Source of the DNA: Anarhynchus alexandrinus
Lineage: Eukaryota > Chordata > Aves > Charadriiformes > Charadriidae
Direction: 5' to 3'
DNA length: 64,000 nt
Assembly: GCA_008711295.1 (NCBI GenBank)
Contig: VUYV01000007.1
Span: forward strand, 4,222,983-4,286,982
Made by a program: the position numbers and the translations under genes. This document shows positions 12,134-25,730 of this stretch, one piece after another. The notes under the pieces are model-generated. The model was given only the letters and a program-made list of their open reading frames with translations. It was not told where the DNA came from and searched no databases. The first letter of the stretch is position 1. Every line of letters starts with the position of its first letter.

Positions 12134-14331
12134 GTTAGATAATTCATCTTTTGTGATTGCTGTGAATGTAACAGGAAATAAAGCCGGGAAACCTTGAAAT
12201 TAAATGAAATGTGCAGGACCAGACATGCACTTTGGTATTAAATATTGACATACCCCTTCTGGGTAACCACTTTGTCTTTGGAGCCCAGCATTTGCCTGAA
12301 GGCTGTAACGTCGTCTTGCTCTTGTGTTTATGGTGAAAAGAATATTGCCATTGAGAAATACTGCTAATTGCTTTTCTCCAAACACTAACTTACGCTTCTT
12401 TTGGTGCTACGTCACTGCCTTCCTTGAAATTAATCTTCTCTGATTTATTGTAGGTTATTTCAAATGTCCCCAGTGACTTGGGTTGGCTAATGTACTTTAA
12501 ATCTGGTGAAATCAAATCTGTCGTGGGAGTTGACCATGTATAAAGCTGCTCCCTCATGGAGACAGACGACATGGGAAAGTACTGAGCCCTCCTTGGTGCT
12601 TGCCCAAATATAGCACCGATCCTCTGTTGTGTTAAACCTGTGGACTGGTGTGTAGGTTGGTTGGTTTTAAACCTGGGGTGAGTCGGGATTGAGGCAGCAC
12701 TAACTATATGCATTATCTAAATATTGTGCAGGCTGTATGGTGCTACAGCATGGCCTGAGTGGACTTGAAGGGGGAAGGGAAAGAAAGGAAGTGATGGTAC
12801 AAAAATTTAAACAAAGCAGCTTCAAGTTAGAGGTTGGATCTGTGTGCTCCATCTGAAAAGGGAAGTCTTCGAGTTAGTGACTGCAGCGTGCTTGTGACGG
12901 GAGCTTTTTGACTCATCTTGAAGGGATGTAGTCCACAGTGCAGCCTCTTGATATGAAGATGGCCTTCTGGGGCAGCCTGCAGCGTGCGAGGCCTATGCCA
13001 TTGTATATTCCCTTTTGAATGCAGTTTAAAAATAATGGATGTGTTTAAATTTGGTGCATTATATGTTTCCTAATGCCTTTTCATTTATCATACCTGCTTT
13101 AACTGAGATAAAGATGCAGTGCTGTGTTACATTATCTAGCTTTAACGTCAAGGGTTTGGGAGGTTGTGTCTTTTTGCTTGTCAGATTTTCTTAGCAGAAA
13201 TAGAAGAAAAAAAACCTACCCTGCTCATCTTCTTGCCTGTACAGGCTGTACCTGGAGATCTTTAGAGAGCTGCTGTCTTGAGACCCTTGTGTCTGATCTA
13301 AGACTTGCTGTGCCTGGATTTCACGTTACCCGATTTATTTTTTTTTCTTGCATTTGTAAGAAAAGCCTGTACAAACAATGCTCTGCTGTTTCCAAACACT
13401 GTGAAGTTTTCCCCTTTGCTTCCTGTTTTTGTAGCGTGTTTGTGAAAAGACCTTGTCTTCTTTGCACTGGAGTTAGTGTTAATGTAAATGCATTCAGCGT
13501 TAGCTACTGTGTTTTCTAGCACGTAGGGACCTGAGTTTCTCTTCAGCAAGCTCTTTATTTATGGTATTTATTACTCTTTATTTATGGTAAGACTAGATTA
13601 AAAAAGACTTGTGCATGTAGAAGTGAAAGCACAGGCAGTGTTAAATTATGCAGTCATGAGCTTGTTATTTCCCCTCCCCCCAAGTATGCAAGCCAGTTAG
13701 TAACCTAGTGATCTATACATGAGGCTTTAATTGGATATATGCCCAGAGTGCAGATTAATATGGAAAAGCTATAAAGGCATGGGTTCACAAACTTTATTTG
13801 ACCACACGAAGACCGTCTGCATGATCCCATGTGGAATGTGTGAGGGATTCTCAAAACAAAGAAATACCTTCATGTATTTGGGCAGATCTGCATGTAAACC
13901 ACAGGATACAGAGGTGATGTCTCTGTGCTAAAGTCAATAGACTGTTGATTAAATAGGACTTCCTCAGCCTAGTGTTCACTTCATGTTTCTTAGGAATGCT
14001 TTAGGTGGGGCAGAGGTGCATCTGTGGCCTCTGTGTGATTTACCTAACTTCTTAAGTTTTAGTTTTGAAACTGTTGAAGTTTTCTTTTTACAATTTGATA
14101 TAATCTTGGCTGCCTTTGGGAGGTAAGGGGGGGGCGGCAAATCTCCCTGTAGTGACATGAAAGCAAGCAGATGTCTTGACTGCAGCTGGCTAGAGATGAA
14201 TCATTTCATATAAACTTGCCTGGAGAACATGATCTTATTCCTCTATAAACCTATACTCTAGAGGGAAGGGAGAATCCCCATTAGTCAATGACACCCTCCT
14301 GGCCTAAAATTCCAGTGTTTCTAGTTTGCAA
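12134..14331. other. Non-genic DNA, probable intron
   Basis: Begins at the proposed donor of the 12-kb exon candidate. Contains unique sequence, a 16-bp direct repeat near 13551-13589, and a G8 tract near 14127-14134. No further exon could be supported. Confidence 0.5.
13551..13589 (+). repeat. Direct repeat of a 16-bp unit
   Basis: CTCTTTATTTATGGTA occurs at 13551-13566 and again at 13574-13589, separated by 7 bases (period 23). A small local duplication in AT-rich DNA. Confidence 0.75.
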
Positions 14332-14497
14332 ATCACATGCAACACATACAGACTACTAGCTGTATTCAGCTTTCTCAGTTTTGAAAACATCTGTGACACA
14401 GGTTTTTTCTGTCTCTTCTGGGAAATTTTTTTCTAAATGAAAATTACAGTAACCCTAAATGTGTAAAACCAGCCACAGTCACACCCCTATGCCCCCC

Positions 14498-14520
14498 AAA
14501 CCAGTTTATTAAACTGGTTT
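14498..14520. repeat. Inverted repeat 1 (11-bp arms), left copy
   Basis: Arms AAACCAGTTTA and TAAACTGGTTT are exact reverse complements separated by one base. Immediately adjacent to a second palindrome with which it shares TTT. Confidence 0.75.
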
Positions 14521-14538
14521 ATCATTATTAATGATAAA
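14518..14538. repeat. Inverted repeat 2 (10-bp arms), left copy
   Basis: Arms TTTATCATTA and TAATGATAAA are exact reverse complements around one base. The ATTA/TAAT content resembles paired homeodomain half-sites, which is suggestive only. Confidence 0.75.
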
Positions 14539-14710
14539 ATCTCTCTTAAATTGGCATAGCATTGCAATAAAGAGTTTGCTGGCTTAGGAGAGCCCTGTTG
14601 CTTTCCTGACCCTTCATATGATAGAGAGCAGAAAGGCATACCACCTATCTCAAAACTTTCTTCTTCCTCTTTCTGCTTCCCCATGACTTTCTGGAAAGGG
14701 CTGACATGTT

Positions 14711-14711
14711 N
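14711..14711. other. Single ambiguous base (N), probable contig join
   Basis: One N separates the two near-identical copies 14332-14710 and 14712-15096. A lone N between duplicated flanks is typical of a join where an overlap was not collapsed. Confidence 0.8.
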
Positions 14712-15096
14712 ATCACATGCAACACATACAGACTACTAGCTGTATTCAGCAAAGGCTTTCTCAGTTTTGAAAACATCTGTGACACAGGTTTTTTCTGTCT
14801 CTTCTGGGAAATTTTTTTCTAAATGAAAATTACAGTAACCCTAAATGTGTAAAACCAGCCACAGTCACACCCCTATGCCCCCCAAACCAGTTTATTAAAC
14901 TGGTTTATCATTATTAATGATAAAATCTCTCTTAAATTGGCATAGCATTGCAATAAAGAGTTTGCTGGCTTAGGAGAGCCCTGTTGCTTTCCTGACCCTT
15001 CATATGATAGAGAGCAGAAAGGCATACCACCTATCTCAAAACTTTCTTCTTCCTCTTTCTGCTTCCCCATGACTTTCTGGAAAGGGCTGACATGTT
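14712..15096 (+). repeat. Right copy of an N-flanked direct duplication
   Basis: 385 bp, matching 14332-14710 with a six-base insertion near its start. It also carries both palindromes, at 14884-14906 and 14904-14924. If the join is artefactual, only one of the two copies exists in the genome and the six-base difference is an allelic indel or a consensus error. Confidence 0.85.
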
Positions 15097-17968
15097 CAGA
15101 AATGAGAGTGGTGGCCCTGGATCTCACTGTGGAATGGTGCTGAGCTTGGTCCTACACCCAGGTCCCAGAGTGATCTACCGATGTTGGCTTCTTCAGCCTT
15201 TGCTGTCTTGTTTCCTCCCGCAACTTATGAGTCCTGTGCCGGGATAGCTTTGCAGTTGATTTGTAATGTAGCTCAGCCCTGGAGATGTGCTGCTTGCAAG
15301 CCTTCTGCAGTTCAGGCTGTCTTGGTACTGTTTTTTATTCTCTTTGCCATCCTCTGCATGGTTGTACGGCACACTCTTTGGTTGTTCCCTGAAGATGGTG
15401 AGATGGAATCAGCATGAAGAGTGGAGAGCTGATGGTAACTATGCTCGAATAGTTGCAGTAAATAAGGTAACCCTAATTAAAGTTTTGTGCAAGTAGTTTC
15501 AGCATTTGATTCCAACCATTTGCCTGACTAACGAGGACAGGGAATAGTCCTTAGCTCTCTGCCTGCAGCAAGAATATGGGAATTGAAGTGACTCATTCTC
15601 AGGGACACGGCAGTGGGAATGAGGTACTGCTGTGGTTGCAGATAATTCCCTGGAAGTCTCCGTTGTGCAGAATGCATTAATTGAAGAGATTCATGAGCTG
15701 CTTAATGTCACATCACTTCATTTCCTCATCAGGGAACTGGAAGTCTCATCCGTATAGCTAAAAACAGGAGCTTTCTGGTTTTGAGTAAATCTTAACCCTT
15801 CTAAAAAGAGGTTGTATATGTTGCCCAGCATATTGTCCTGTATTGAACCTGTTGCCATGTAGCTTGAATTTTTTCTTGCCATCCTATCAGCTGTGGGGAG
15901 AGAGACAGCAGTGTAAAGATGTGCATTTCTGAGTGCACAGAAGTGAGCAGTGGAGGCGAGGAGGGAACTGTTTGCTGCCTGTTTCTTCAGTGAAGTGCAG
16001 CAGAAGGATGGATGCTTCCTGTTAGTAACTGATCACCATCTGCGATGACTGCATCGGTCTCAGAAGTGGCATATCTTCATATTCGAGAGACAGGACGTGG
16101 CATAGGATACCCCTTCAGAGAGCTGGAAATACAACATGATACTGTGTGGTCTTTGCCTGTTCCGGTGTGGATGGGAGCTTACGTATCTCTGGGGAACATA
16201 CTCTTGCAGAGTAGTGTGTCCCTAGTAGGCCGATCTGATGTATCGTGTAGGCAGCAGAAAATAAACAGTGCAGCCCACCATTTGCAGATTTAAACTGGAG
16301 AAGAGAATGTGCTGCACTTATGGAAATCAGCCTTGCTGTGTGTGATAGCTCAGTTTTCAGAATCAGATGTACCCTAATTCTGGTTTTCCCCAAGTGCCTG
16401 TATTTCTGACTGTCTTGCCTGTTGCAGCTCCAGGTGAGAGCTAGTTCAGAATGAGTCCCGTGGCGTTTCCCATAGTTTATCACGTGGCGTCTGAAGACAC
16501 TGCTTCAGCCTGAGGTTTTTATCCCTTTATGAGTTTTATGACATAGGAAACATTGCACAGAAAAATACAGTTTAACACTTTAATAGCTACTTGTTTAAAA
16601 AAAAAAAGGTGCGTGTGCACTTTTCTTATGTTTTTTTTTACTAGAAATTAGTCAAAATCAAGATTTCTGAAGGTGATTGTATCTTACAGCTTTTGATCTG
16701 ATCCTTGACCAAGGAGAGCTGGTCAGTGAGAGGAGATGCCTTTTCCTGTGGCTTTATGTGCCACTGCTATCTGGAGTTTTGGGAGAATCGATGAGACTTT
16801 AGGGCTCGACTTGGACACCTTTTGTCTTTGTGGCATCTAATTCCACCAGGAAGTCCCAGTTATTTCAGTTGCATGACTCAAGCTCACATCTGCCACGAAC
16901 AGCCATAATGTGCTAGCTATGCTCTTTGTGGCAAGCTGGTTAAGTAATAAGAAGTACCTTTTAGATCCACTAATAACTGAGTTTTCCTTCATCTATGCCT
17001 TTGGGAACATTTCAGTACTTTGCCTGGCAGTGTATCACTGCTCTGAATCGTGTGTGGAAAAATGTCTGAAGCAGATTAAACAAAATGACTTGTGAGTAAA
17101 AGATCAAGTCAAAACACTGTCGAGATGGAAATCATTGAGTTGATGGGTGCAGTCTATATGTAACTGGGAAACTTTGAATGATACCAGGAGAAAAAATTGA
17201 CCATAGTAGACAAAGTTGCACTTGAAATTTCTCTGACTTAAAAACCCTAATCTCTTTATTCCTGTGACTTACTATTTCTGTGGTCACATGACAGGAGCTA
17301 TTGCAAACACAAGGAGTCTTAGTGGAAGATCCAACAGGTTGCCTATTTCAGCAGAGTCTGGCTTGAGACTAAATCTCAAAAAATTAAGGTGGAGAGAGTG
17401 GGAGTGAAAAAAATAAAATTATTCTTCTGGCATTATATTTGTGGCTTGGCATGTCTAGATCCTGGGAGTCCGTTCCATTGTTTTTACTCATAGCATCTTT
17501 CTCTCTTGTTGGGAATTACTAAGAGTGATTTGGCATCTGTACCATACTAGTAAAAACAATCTTAACTACTTACAATTAATGCATTGTGTAAGCTGGCAGT
17601 CACTGATTTGAGGGGATGGAATAACAAACATAAGGACAATGTGAATTCTGCATTGACTGGCAACGTATGTCAGAGAAAGAGCTGCTTTATTTATCTGGTG
17701 CTGAATTGCTTTAGTATGTGGACTTTTAAATAAGCAGTGCTTTAAGAAAGTATGTTGGTTGCTTGAGCTGAAGCCTATATCTTGGCTGAAAAAATGGCAT
17801 AATTTTATATCATCATATGTACCGTGACATGAAATCCTTACAAAGAGAAGATGCTGTCATGCTTTCCCTGTTATATCTATCTGGTTTTACTAGGTGGGGA
17901 AAATAAACCAGAGAGAGACCTGAACTGGTTATACTGAAATAACTTTCCTGTGCCCTTTTGCTTGCCTC

Positions 17969-17992
17969 TTTTTTTTTTTTTTTTTTTTTTTT
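17969..17992 (+). repeat. Poly-T tract (24 bases)
   Basis: The longest homopolymer in the window. Could be the reverse-strand poly-A tail of a decayed retrocopy, but no retrotransposed body was recognised next to it. Confidence 0.8.
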
Positions 17993-20900
17993 AAATTAGG
18001 ATGGCTTAGTGTAAAAACAAAAAAGCCAGGTTGAGATCCAGCAAGTGAATGAATGCTGGTTTTCAAATGGTGACACTTGGTTTTGAGTTTTGTTGTTCTT
18101 TTCTTATCAAGAGTTAATCCACAGTAAGATACTTTAAGAAACCAAGCTACTTGGACTCATTTTTGAAGAGGGAACTTTTTTGGGAGCACTTTGTTGGTTC
18201 AGACTTCTATGATCCCTCTTTGGGCTGTCTCTCTAGGATGTATATGTATGTCTAATTCAGTCAAGAACTAGATAGGACAGTACTCCCTTTGCTTTGATTC
18301 TTTTATTTTTTGAGCATTCCTTCCCACATCAAAATCTTACAAAATGCCTCTGTTTCCCTATGGAAAGAGGACCGTTTTACTGAGAGCTGATGTTCTGGGC
18401 AATATATCCGAGATAACTATAGATGCTACATGAAGAGAAAGCAGCCTCAGGAACAATAGGGAGGCTTTAAAAAGCTGTTTAATTTGTGCCAAGCTGCTAC
18501 TTTTTTTTTTTTTTGGTTGTCATAGAAATGTGCCAGTCCGTGTCTCTCACAGATGAGCTCACTAAATGAATGGCTGTGCAGGATGAGTCTGGTTTCAATG
18601 AAGATGTTTATACTTGAAGAACACAGATGGACTTAAACCACAGCCCAGAATCTAAACACCCCTGAGCTCCTGGGGGAGGGGAGTGATAGGAAATGAAATC
18701 TGGATTTTATAGCTCAGGCCTGCATCTGTCCTCCTTGATTTGGCTTTCTGAGTTATTATGGAGAGGAATATTATCTGCAGTAAAGAGGGTTTGTTTGTTG
18801 TTGGACTTTGGGGGGGAGGATGATTTTATATTTGGCCCAACTCCATTGTGTTGGAAGAACTTCCCTGCCTAGATGTCTTTGCAGGACCGTCATGGCTGAG
18901 GTTAATTGGTTGCAGAGACATTACGCTAATGTGCAGTCTTTAACAGGTAATTATTCTGTCATTTCTGTACTTCTGCTGCTCTGTCTTTTGAAATAAAATA
19001 TTTTGAATGAGAGCTGACAGTGTTATCTCTTGCACTACATGTAAAATGCTGTGATATAGGTTTGGCAGAAGTTTACACTTAAATTTTGCTGGTGCGTATG
19101 ACTGCAGATGGTAGAAACAGCATCAGGCCTATGAAATACTGAAGAATTTGCAGACGACACAACTAATAATCTTCAATGAGGTGTGTCATTGAGCATTGAA
19201 CAAATGTAGTGCAGTCAACAAACACGGTGTACTATTCTGAACGGGGCGGTGTTCAGTGCGGGCAAAAATGTCCTTTGCAGGATTTAGTCTCTGGATTGTT
19301 TGCTTATGAGTGTAATTCTGTGAATTCTTTTTACTTCCAAGAAGCCCATTAATTCTTTATTTTCACCTACCTTTGGCACTGTCAGAATGCCTCAAAGGAG
19401 CTTAGGTGTAAAATGACAGCATCTCCAGGGTTTTCAGGTATCCGAATGATTTGTTTATCTGGCTGTCTTGCTTTCCTTAGTTTTCTATTCCTGGAGCTGG
19501 ACTGACGGAAATGATGCATGTTGCTGAATGCAGAATAGCCCTTGCTGTGCCAAGGCATGTACTTGGAAGAATGGGATACTCTGTCCTATTAATTGGTATA
19601 TATAATCAAGAATATGGAATAAATGGAATAAACTGGCTGGGTTTGGTGTTTTGGTTTTGGTTTTTTTTTTTTTTTTTCTTTTTTAATGTTCCCAACAAGT
19701 GGAAGGGTGGAAGGTACCATCTTTTTAAATGAAATCCAGCCTTGCCAGAAGTTTTCAGTGTTGGAGAATACTTTAAGGACTTTCCACTCAAACCTGTTTG
19801 AGTATATTTGAGCCTTGACTTTGGTCATAGTGTTGAATTCAGCTGTGAAGACTCTTCTCTTGATACTCTGTTTTTGCTTGTTATTCACTCTTAAGTGTCC
19901 TGCTTGAACTTGTATTGGTACACAGGTTGGGCTAGAATTGCCTTGCCTTTTAATGAAAAATATTTATTTTAAGGTAAGATGGATTCTTCACATTCAACAA
20001 GCTTTGGGAAGCACAGTTTCTATGCAGAGAAATTCCTTTCCTGCTAGCCTGACTTGGGTTCTGTGGGATCTTAAAAGGTCCCAGCACTGTTAAAGACCTT
20101 GCTCCATCAACTGATCTCATCCTCGGAGGGGGAAGAGGGACTCATTCGTTAGTTAGTGGAGGTGCAACCTCATGCAGGCGAGGATGCTATGTGCGTGTCA
20201 CATGCTGTGAATCTCAGCACTTCACTGGCACTTGCTGTCATGCAACTCCAGCCAGTTAGGAAAGCTGCAGGTGAGGAAAGTGTTGAATAAAACCAAAACA
20301 GCTGATTTACCCGAGATAAGTAAAAAGCCAGAGTTATGGTGCCTGTTTCCTGCTTCCCACCAAGGGGGTGGTCAGCTCGGCAGGAACCGCAGGGCCAGGT
20401 GCTCCTTTGCTCCTCCAGCTCTGCCACTGATTCACAGCCCAACGGGAAAGTGCTTGGGAGCCCTGTGTGCTTTCCCACTGGAGAGATGGTGTTAATAGGC
20501 TTTCTTACTGTAGGTATTTATTTTAAGGGTTAATTGATCGGGCATCATCAACTGGAATTTTTGAGGCAAATTCATTTTTAAAACTACTCGGTTTTTCTGA
20601 TAGAGCTCTCTGAATAATTTGACCTCTATTTCTTCTAGTTTTGTAATAAATAACAAAAATTCACAATAGCTTTTTCTTTTCCCAAATCTATCTCCTTCAT
20701 TCATTTTTGTAAGGGCCTCCCTGGAAAGGGAGTGCACAACTGATTACATTGTATTTAAAGAACTACAAAGTGATCAGCTTGACTGCTGCCAAATACATGG
20801 AATTAAGATGGAAACAATTAAATGACCATTTAAAAAAATTTTTTTTTTCAGTTCTGTCCTAGAACCCAGACCATCATATTTTAGACAGAAGGAAGTTTTT

Positions 20901-21027
20901 TTTGGGTAATGCCACTGTTTTCAGTATGCCCTGGATAGGTTAAAACAGTGTGTCAGAACAGGAATACAAAATGATCGTGTTTTTATAGGACACGTTTGCT
21001 GTCCTGCTTGCGTGAGAAGTTTGCAGT

Positions 21028-21115
21028 GATGCAATAATATTGAAAATTGTCACTTTCACTGTAGGAGCATTGATGCAGTGCTATTGGAAATTACCACTTT
21101 CACTGTAGGAGCGTT
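21028..21115 (+). repeat. Diverged 44-bp tandem duplication
   Basis: Copies at 21028-21071 and 21072-21115 abut exactly. The second half of each unit (CACTTTCACTGTAGGAGC) is identical; the first half has diverged by several substitutions. No N is nearby, so this is a genuine old tandem duplication. Confidence 0.8.
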
Positions 21116-22570
21116 CACTTTTCATCTGAGGTCATTAAAATCATCTTGTTTTTACTTTTGTAATTGGCTTAGGTTGCCCTTCTTGGGGGAGAGGAGGCTT
21201 TGGGTTTTTGTTGGTTTTGGTTTTTTTACTTTTAATTTGAAACACAGTTTTAACATTTGGATTGTTTGAAACAAAAACAAGAGAAGTCCCAACATGAGCA
21301 GAGAATATTTTTAAAGGACTTTATGGCTCTAAGTTCCTAACGCAGTCCAGATGTCTCCTATCTCTGCTCTTTCTGTAGCATTTTCTGGCGCAGTGTCGTT
21401 GGATTTTGAACTTGGTCCAAGCTGTGTGCCAAGTCCTGAAATAAAGTAAATCAGTGAGTTGTTCTTGGACGTTTCCCCTTAATCCAAACCAACCCAAATC
21501 AAACTTTAGCTCTGACCTCAGGACTGCACATTCAAATATTTTCCTTTGCCTCCTCAGTTTCAAAGTAGCAAAAGCAGGAGATTACCACTTTGCAGTATTT
21601 AAACAGAGGCTTGTGCGACAGAGGCGTGCAGCTGAAGCAACTGCGTTACTTGGGACCCGGTGCCTGTTAAAACACCAGCGATGTTTGCCAGCGCTGTGAT
21701 TCTTCATCCTGATTCCTATTGTTGGGACCACACTGGAAAAGGATTTATTTGGAGGCGTGCATCGTGTCAACAATTAGATAGCAACCAAAGGAAATACTCT
21801 GTAGTGCTCTTTTGCAGATGTTTCTGCCTAGATGTCTTAGAAATTTTTGATAGGAAAAAAAACAGTAACCCCCAAAACATTGTAACTAAGTTCTAGGATA
21901 AATTGACTGTCGTTTATCTTTCCTTAAGCAAGCACTTGTCTCTATTGTATTTAAGCACTCCAATGAAGTTGGCCTAGGATGCAAATAAACTGTGACTGAA
22001 TGGGCCACCTATTGTTGTTTAACATTCTAGTGACAGCACGGCAGCTAACGTGGGGGAAAATGTATTGGGAAGGTAGTGTTATTTTTAACAACGGTTTGTT
22101 TGCTGGACCAAAGGAGACTTAACAGTATGTGACACAAATCCTTTGCAGAACATCAGCAGGTTTGAGATCTGTTGGTTTAACTCTTAGCTTTTATCTTCTG
22201 ATTGGCCAGGTTCAGATAAGTTTAATTAAACCATATCTTTTTTCTAACCCTTTGTTAGACCCAGCTTCCACTGGTGTGGAAGTTTTCCTTTGACTTAGTG
22301 GGCTTTGCACTGAGTCCTCAAATGTGTGTGATCTGCCGGGTGTTTTGGTGTAGCTGATCATCTGTGGTACAGACAGTGGTCAAAACAGGTAGGGAGCAGG
22401 AGTCTGAAGGTGATTCAGACAGTGCTGTCTTGCAGTGGGGAACGAGAGTTTCCATCATGCTTTGTATTGGCCTCAGCTCATGTTTTTGGGATTCCCACTA
22501 TGATTGTATATGCATATTTGGCCTCTCAGGGAATACTAATATAAAGCTTTTCTGTAGAGTAAAAGAAAGT

Positions 22571-22587
22571 CCCTTTTTTAAAAAGGG
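22571..22587. repeat. Short palindrome CCCTTTTT/AAAAAGGG
   Basis: Eight-base arms around one base. Low-complexity and probably of no consequence. Confidence 0.5.
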
Positions 22588-25500
22588 AGTAGCAATGACC
22601 CTATTTGGTAGAAGCACAGCTAGGAAGGTTTACTTGCCTGACTGTATTATGTATTAGCTGGGCCAGTAGGATTACATTATTATTACTTTATTAATCAGTT
22701 TTGTTCCCTTGGGTCTTCAAGCTAGTATGTGTCTTTCTGGATAAACATGAAATCAATAACTAATAGATCCTGCCTTGGGGCCAAAGAGCACAAAATTTAC
22801 CTTTCAGAAGTAGCCAGAACAGCCACGTGCATAAAAATAATTAATGATTTTCATGATGAATTCTCTAACTTGAGCTGAGTGTTCACCGTCACGTTCACAT
22901 GCTACGTGGTAGCAGTTGGACATGCGATTACGAAGTTGTTACGCAACAATGAATACCAGGGACAGCAGTTAATGGGTTCTTTTACAGAAAAATGCCATAA
23001 AAAAAGAAAGATTTCAGCCCTGGTATGTCTTGTAATTCTTTCATCACTTGGCAGAGCTTTTGTATACACATGTCTGTTTCCTGTGAGATGCTGTGTTTGG
23101 TGCTCATCTCTTGGTCCTTCAGGACTGTTATGCTTTCTGTGTGGAACATCAGGCATGGACGGACCATCATCCTACGCTTCCCTTGCTTGTGCACTGCACA
23201 GGGATTTTTCCCCTGAGCGTGGACCTCGTCTGAACTCCGTGTCAGAGCTTCTCTGCTCTGTCTGTTGGCTCCTTGCACAGGGGCTGGACCTGGTTGTTTT
23301 GAAGAGTGACCTTTCAATTGGAGCCGACCTGCCGAGCTCGCTGGCATGGGACCAGGAAACTGATTCCTGACTCAGTCTGGTCTTCTGCTGCTGGTAGACT
23401 GTTGTAGCACCCTCAGCCTAAACACCGTGGTCTGCGTGATACACCCACGTCAGAGATTACCTGGGTATGTGAAAGTAGGTTCCCGTCTGTCACATAGGGA
23501 GGATGTAAAGGATTTTGTGCTCTGCCCTGGAGGAATGGGGAATCAGCCTGCCAGAGCAGGAGGTACATACTAGAGTTGCGGGAGGTTTTCTGTCTGCTGC
23601 TCGGAGCTTCTCGCTAGAAACAGCTTAGCAGAGATGCTGGGAGAAAGGCTGCGGTGGGCACAACCTTCATGTGTGTGTTTGCAAATAGATAAAAACTGCT
23701 CAGGAGATCTTAGGGCCTTCGAAAAAGGGATGGTTGGAGATAAAGCTCTGTCAGGGGACAATGATAAAAGAACTGAGGCTGAAAATGAAAGAGCTGCTGG
23801 GTGATAAGAGGAAGCTCCTGTGTTTTGAGAGCTGGACTTCAGCTAGATAAAAATCTTAAAAGCCCTGTGCAGATCAGCAGAATAATGGTCTTGCTTAGGT
23901 TTCGCTTAATTTTCCTTCTGCCACCCAGGCTGTAGGAAGCAGTTTTCATGCTTCCCTGGCAGCAAGATTTTTGAATGTGGGAAACCTGATAGTGTGTCTG
24001 CTTAACTACCAGACTTTGGCCTGGTGCCCTTTCTGGTTTCCTTATGGAGTAAGTGCAGTGATGGGAAGAATGTGCTTCTTACACATGTAGTCATCTTGGT
24101 GATAGTAAACTGTAACACTGATACCCTGTTTAGCCTACCTCTGCCTGCAGAGCCATTGCCACGGTACGTGGGGGTCACTGACAGGATAACAAGAAGTCTG
24201 CTTTAGGTTTTGAGTGCAAAAGAGAAACTAGAAGTGAAATTAATTTTTTTTTGTCTGATTTTTTTGAGAAACTGTAGATGTTTGTTTTAAACTGTCAACC
24301 TAGTGCACTTTAATCTAATTTACTCCATTGAGAGTTTTGCAGTGACTGTTAACGTGCAAACAGAAAGCTTCCACTGTATGCTAGCAGCAGTTTTCACAAA
24401 TTAGTCCGTTTTAACTGCACTTAATGTGGCCAGTTTGCCTAGAAAATATAAAGAGAATTTGCTTGGGTGTTTAAAAGCTGTGCTACAACCATTTGGATAC
24501 TTGCAGTAGATGTATATGAAAAAAAACCCATGAATTTTGGAGGGTTTCCCCTTACAATTTTACATTCATAAAATTGCTTTAGTGTCATTTTGCATGACGT
24601 TCAGGTCAATGGAGGGGAATTTAAATAACACAAGTAAGAACAGCTACCCACTAGGAAGCCCCAGTCTCTATCTGTGACTGATGGCTTACCAAATTGAGTT
24701 TGTAAAGCCTGCCAAACAAAAGCAAAACATTTTGAATTATAGAAATGTAAACTGAAAATATTAAGGCAGTGAGTTTCTACTGGAGACAAAAGACTCTTCT
24801 GAAATGATGAGAAAATGATTTTATTTTATTTGAAATTTAATGTTTGTATTTTGTTTGTTTTTATTTGGGGCAAGTGTTTAGAAAACCAGCTTGCTGGACA
24901 TGTGTGCTAATTTCAGACTTTGCTTTCCGGCAGTCCGAAGTGGAAATGAAACTGTAGGTGTCAAGCACGCTAAAAATGAATTCAAGATCCTGAGGAATCA
25001 ACAGCTAGGGCTCATAGGTCTTGATACTGCAAAATACTGCGTACTCTGAAATCCTGTTGGAAATTGAGTGCTCTGCAATGTGCAGATTTGGAGCCAAGAA
25101 GCTATCAAGCCAGGTAGACGTGCACTAGGAAGTGATTTGGCAAACACTCATTTCATCATGACAGAGCTATTTGTGATGGTAAATGCTTACAGGATCCTTA
25201 TGCCTTGGTCCTGAGCTGCAGCCACGCACAACTGCAGTGTAGAAGCCTGATGCAAAACCTAATTAAATTGGGGTATGTTTGAATTGGCTACTCTGGCCTT
25301 TGGATTAAATCTCGAGACTTTAGTTCTGAAGAAGACTTTTACTTAGTGTATAAGTTACATACACACTAAAGAGCATGATTTCTAACAGTTGTTATTATTG
25401 GAGAGTGCTTTGTTTTTCTGCTGGGAAGTGTAATTTACAAGGAGTAATTATTCTAAAATATTTTAGAAGTTTTTTATATAGTACACGTCAAGTGGTAAAC

Positions 25501-25730
25501 TGCTTATTGGTGTGGTGTCATACAGAGGGGCGTTTATTAGTACTCATTAAGATTGTCTGGTGTAGTTCTGCCACTTCTTACGATACCCATTGTGGACTGT
25601 TACCCCAGTGAATCTGATAAATCACAACATGGTTTCGCATTATATGCTTTATAATTGGGCAGTATTACCTGCCTGTCTTTGGCGGGAACGTGGAGCCATA
25701 TACTCTCATCCAAAACCAAATCCAAAGTCT

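Larger units (their letters stand above)
14332..14710 (+). repeat. Left copy of an N-flanked direct duplication
   Basis: This 379-bp segment is repeated immediately to the right of a single N at 14711. The two copies read the same apart from six extra bases (AAAGGC inserted after TATTCAGC) in the right copy. Near-identity plus the N makes an unmerged overlap of two contigs or two haplotypes more likely than a genomic tandem duplication. The segment has no recognised gene; the minus-strand open frame in it (14487-14684) appears in both copies and has no homologue I recognise. Confidence 0.85.

Noticed and set aside
14873..15127. Minus-strand frame present twice, taken as a duplicated gene
   Set aside because: The repeat is centred on an N and is probably an assembly overlap; the peptide has no recognised relatives.
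22879..23370. 163-codon + strand open frame
   Set aside because: Cys/Leu/Ser-rich sequence with no domain, no splice flanks and no recognisable relative; overlapping frames on the other strand are equally open.
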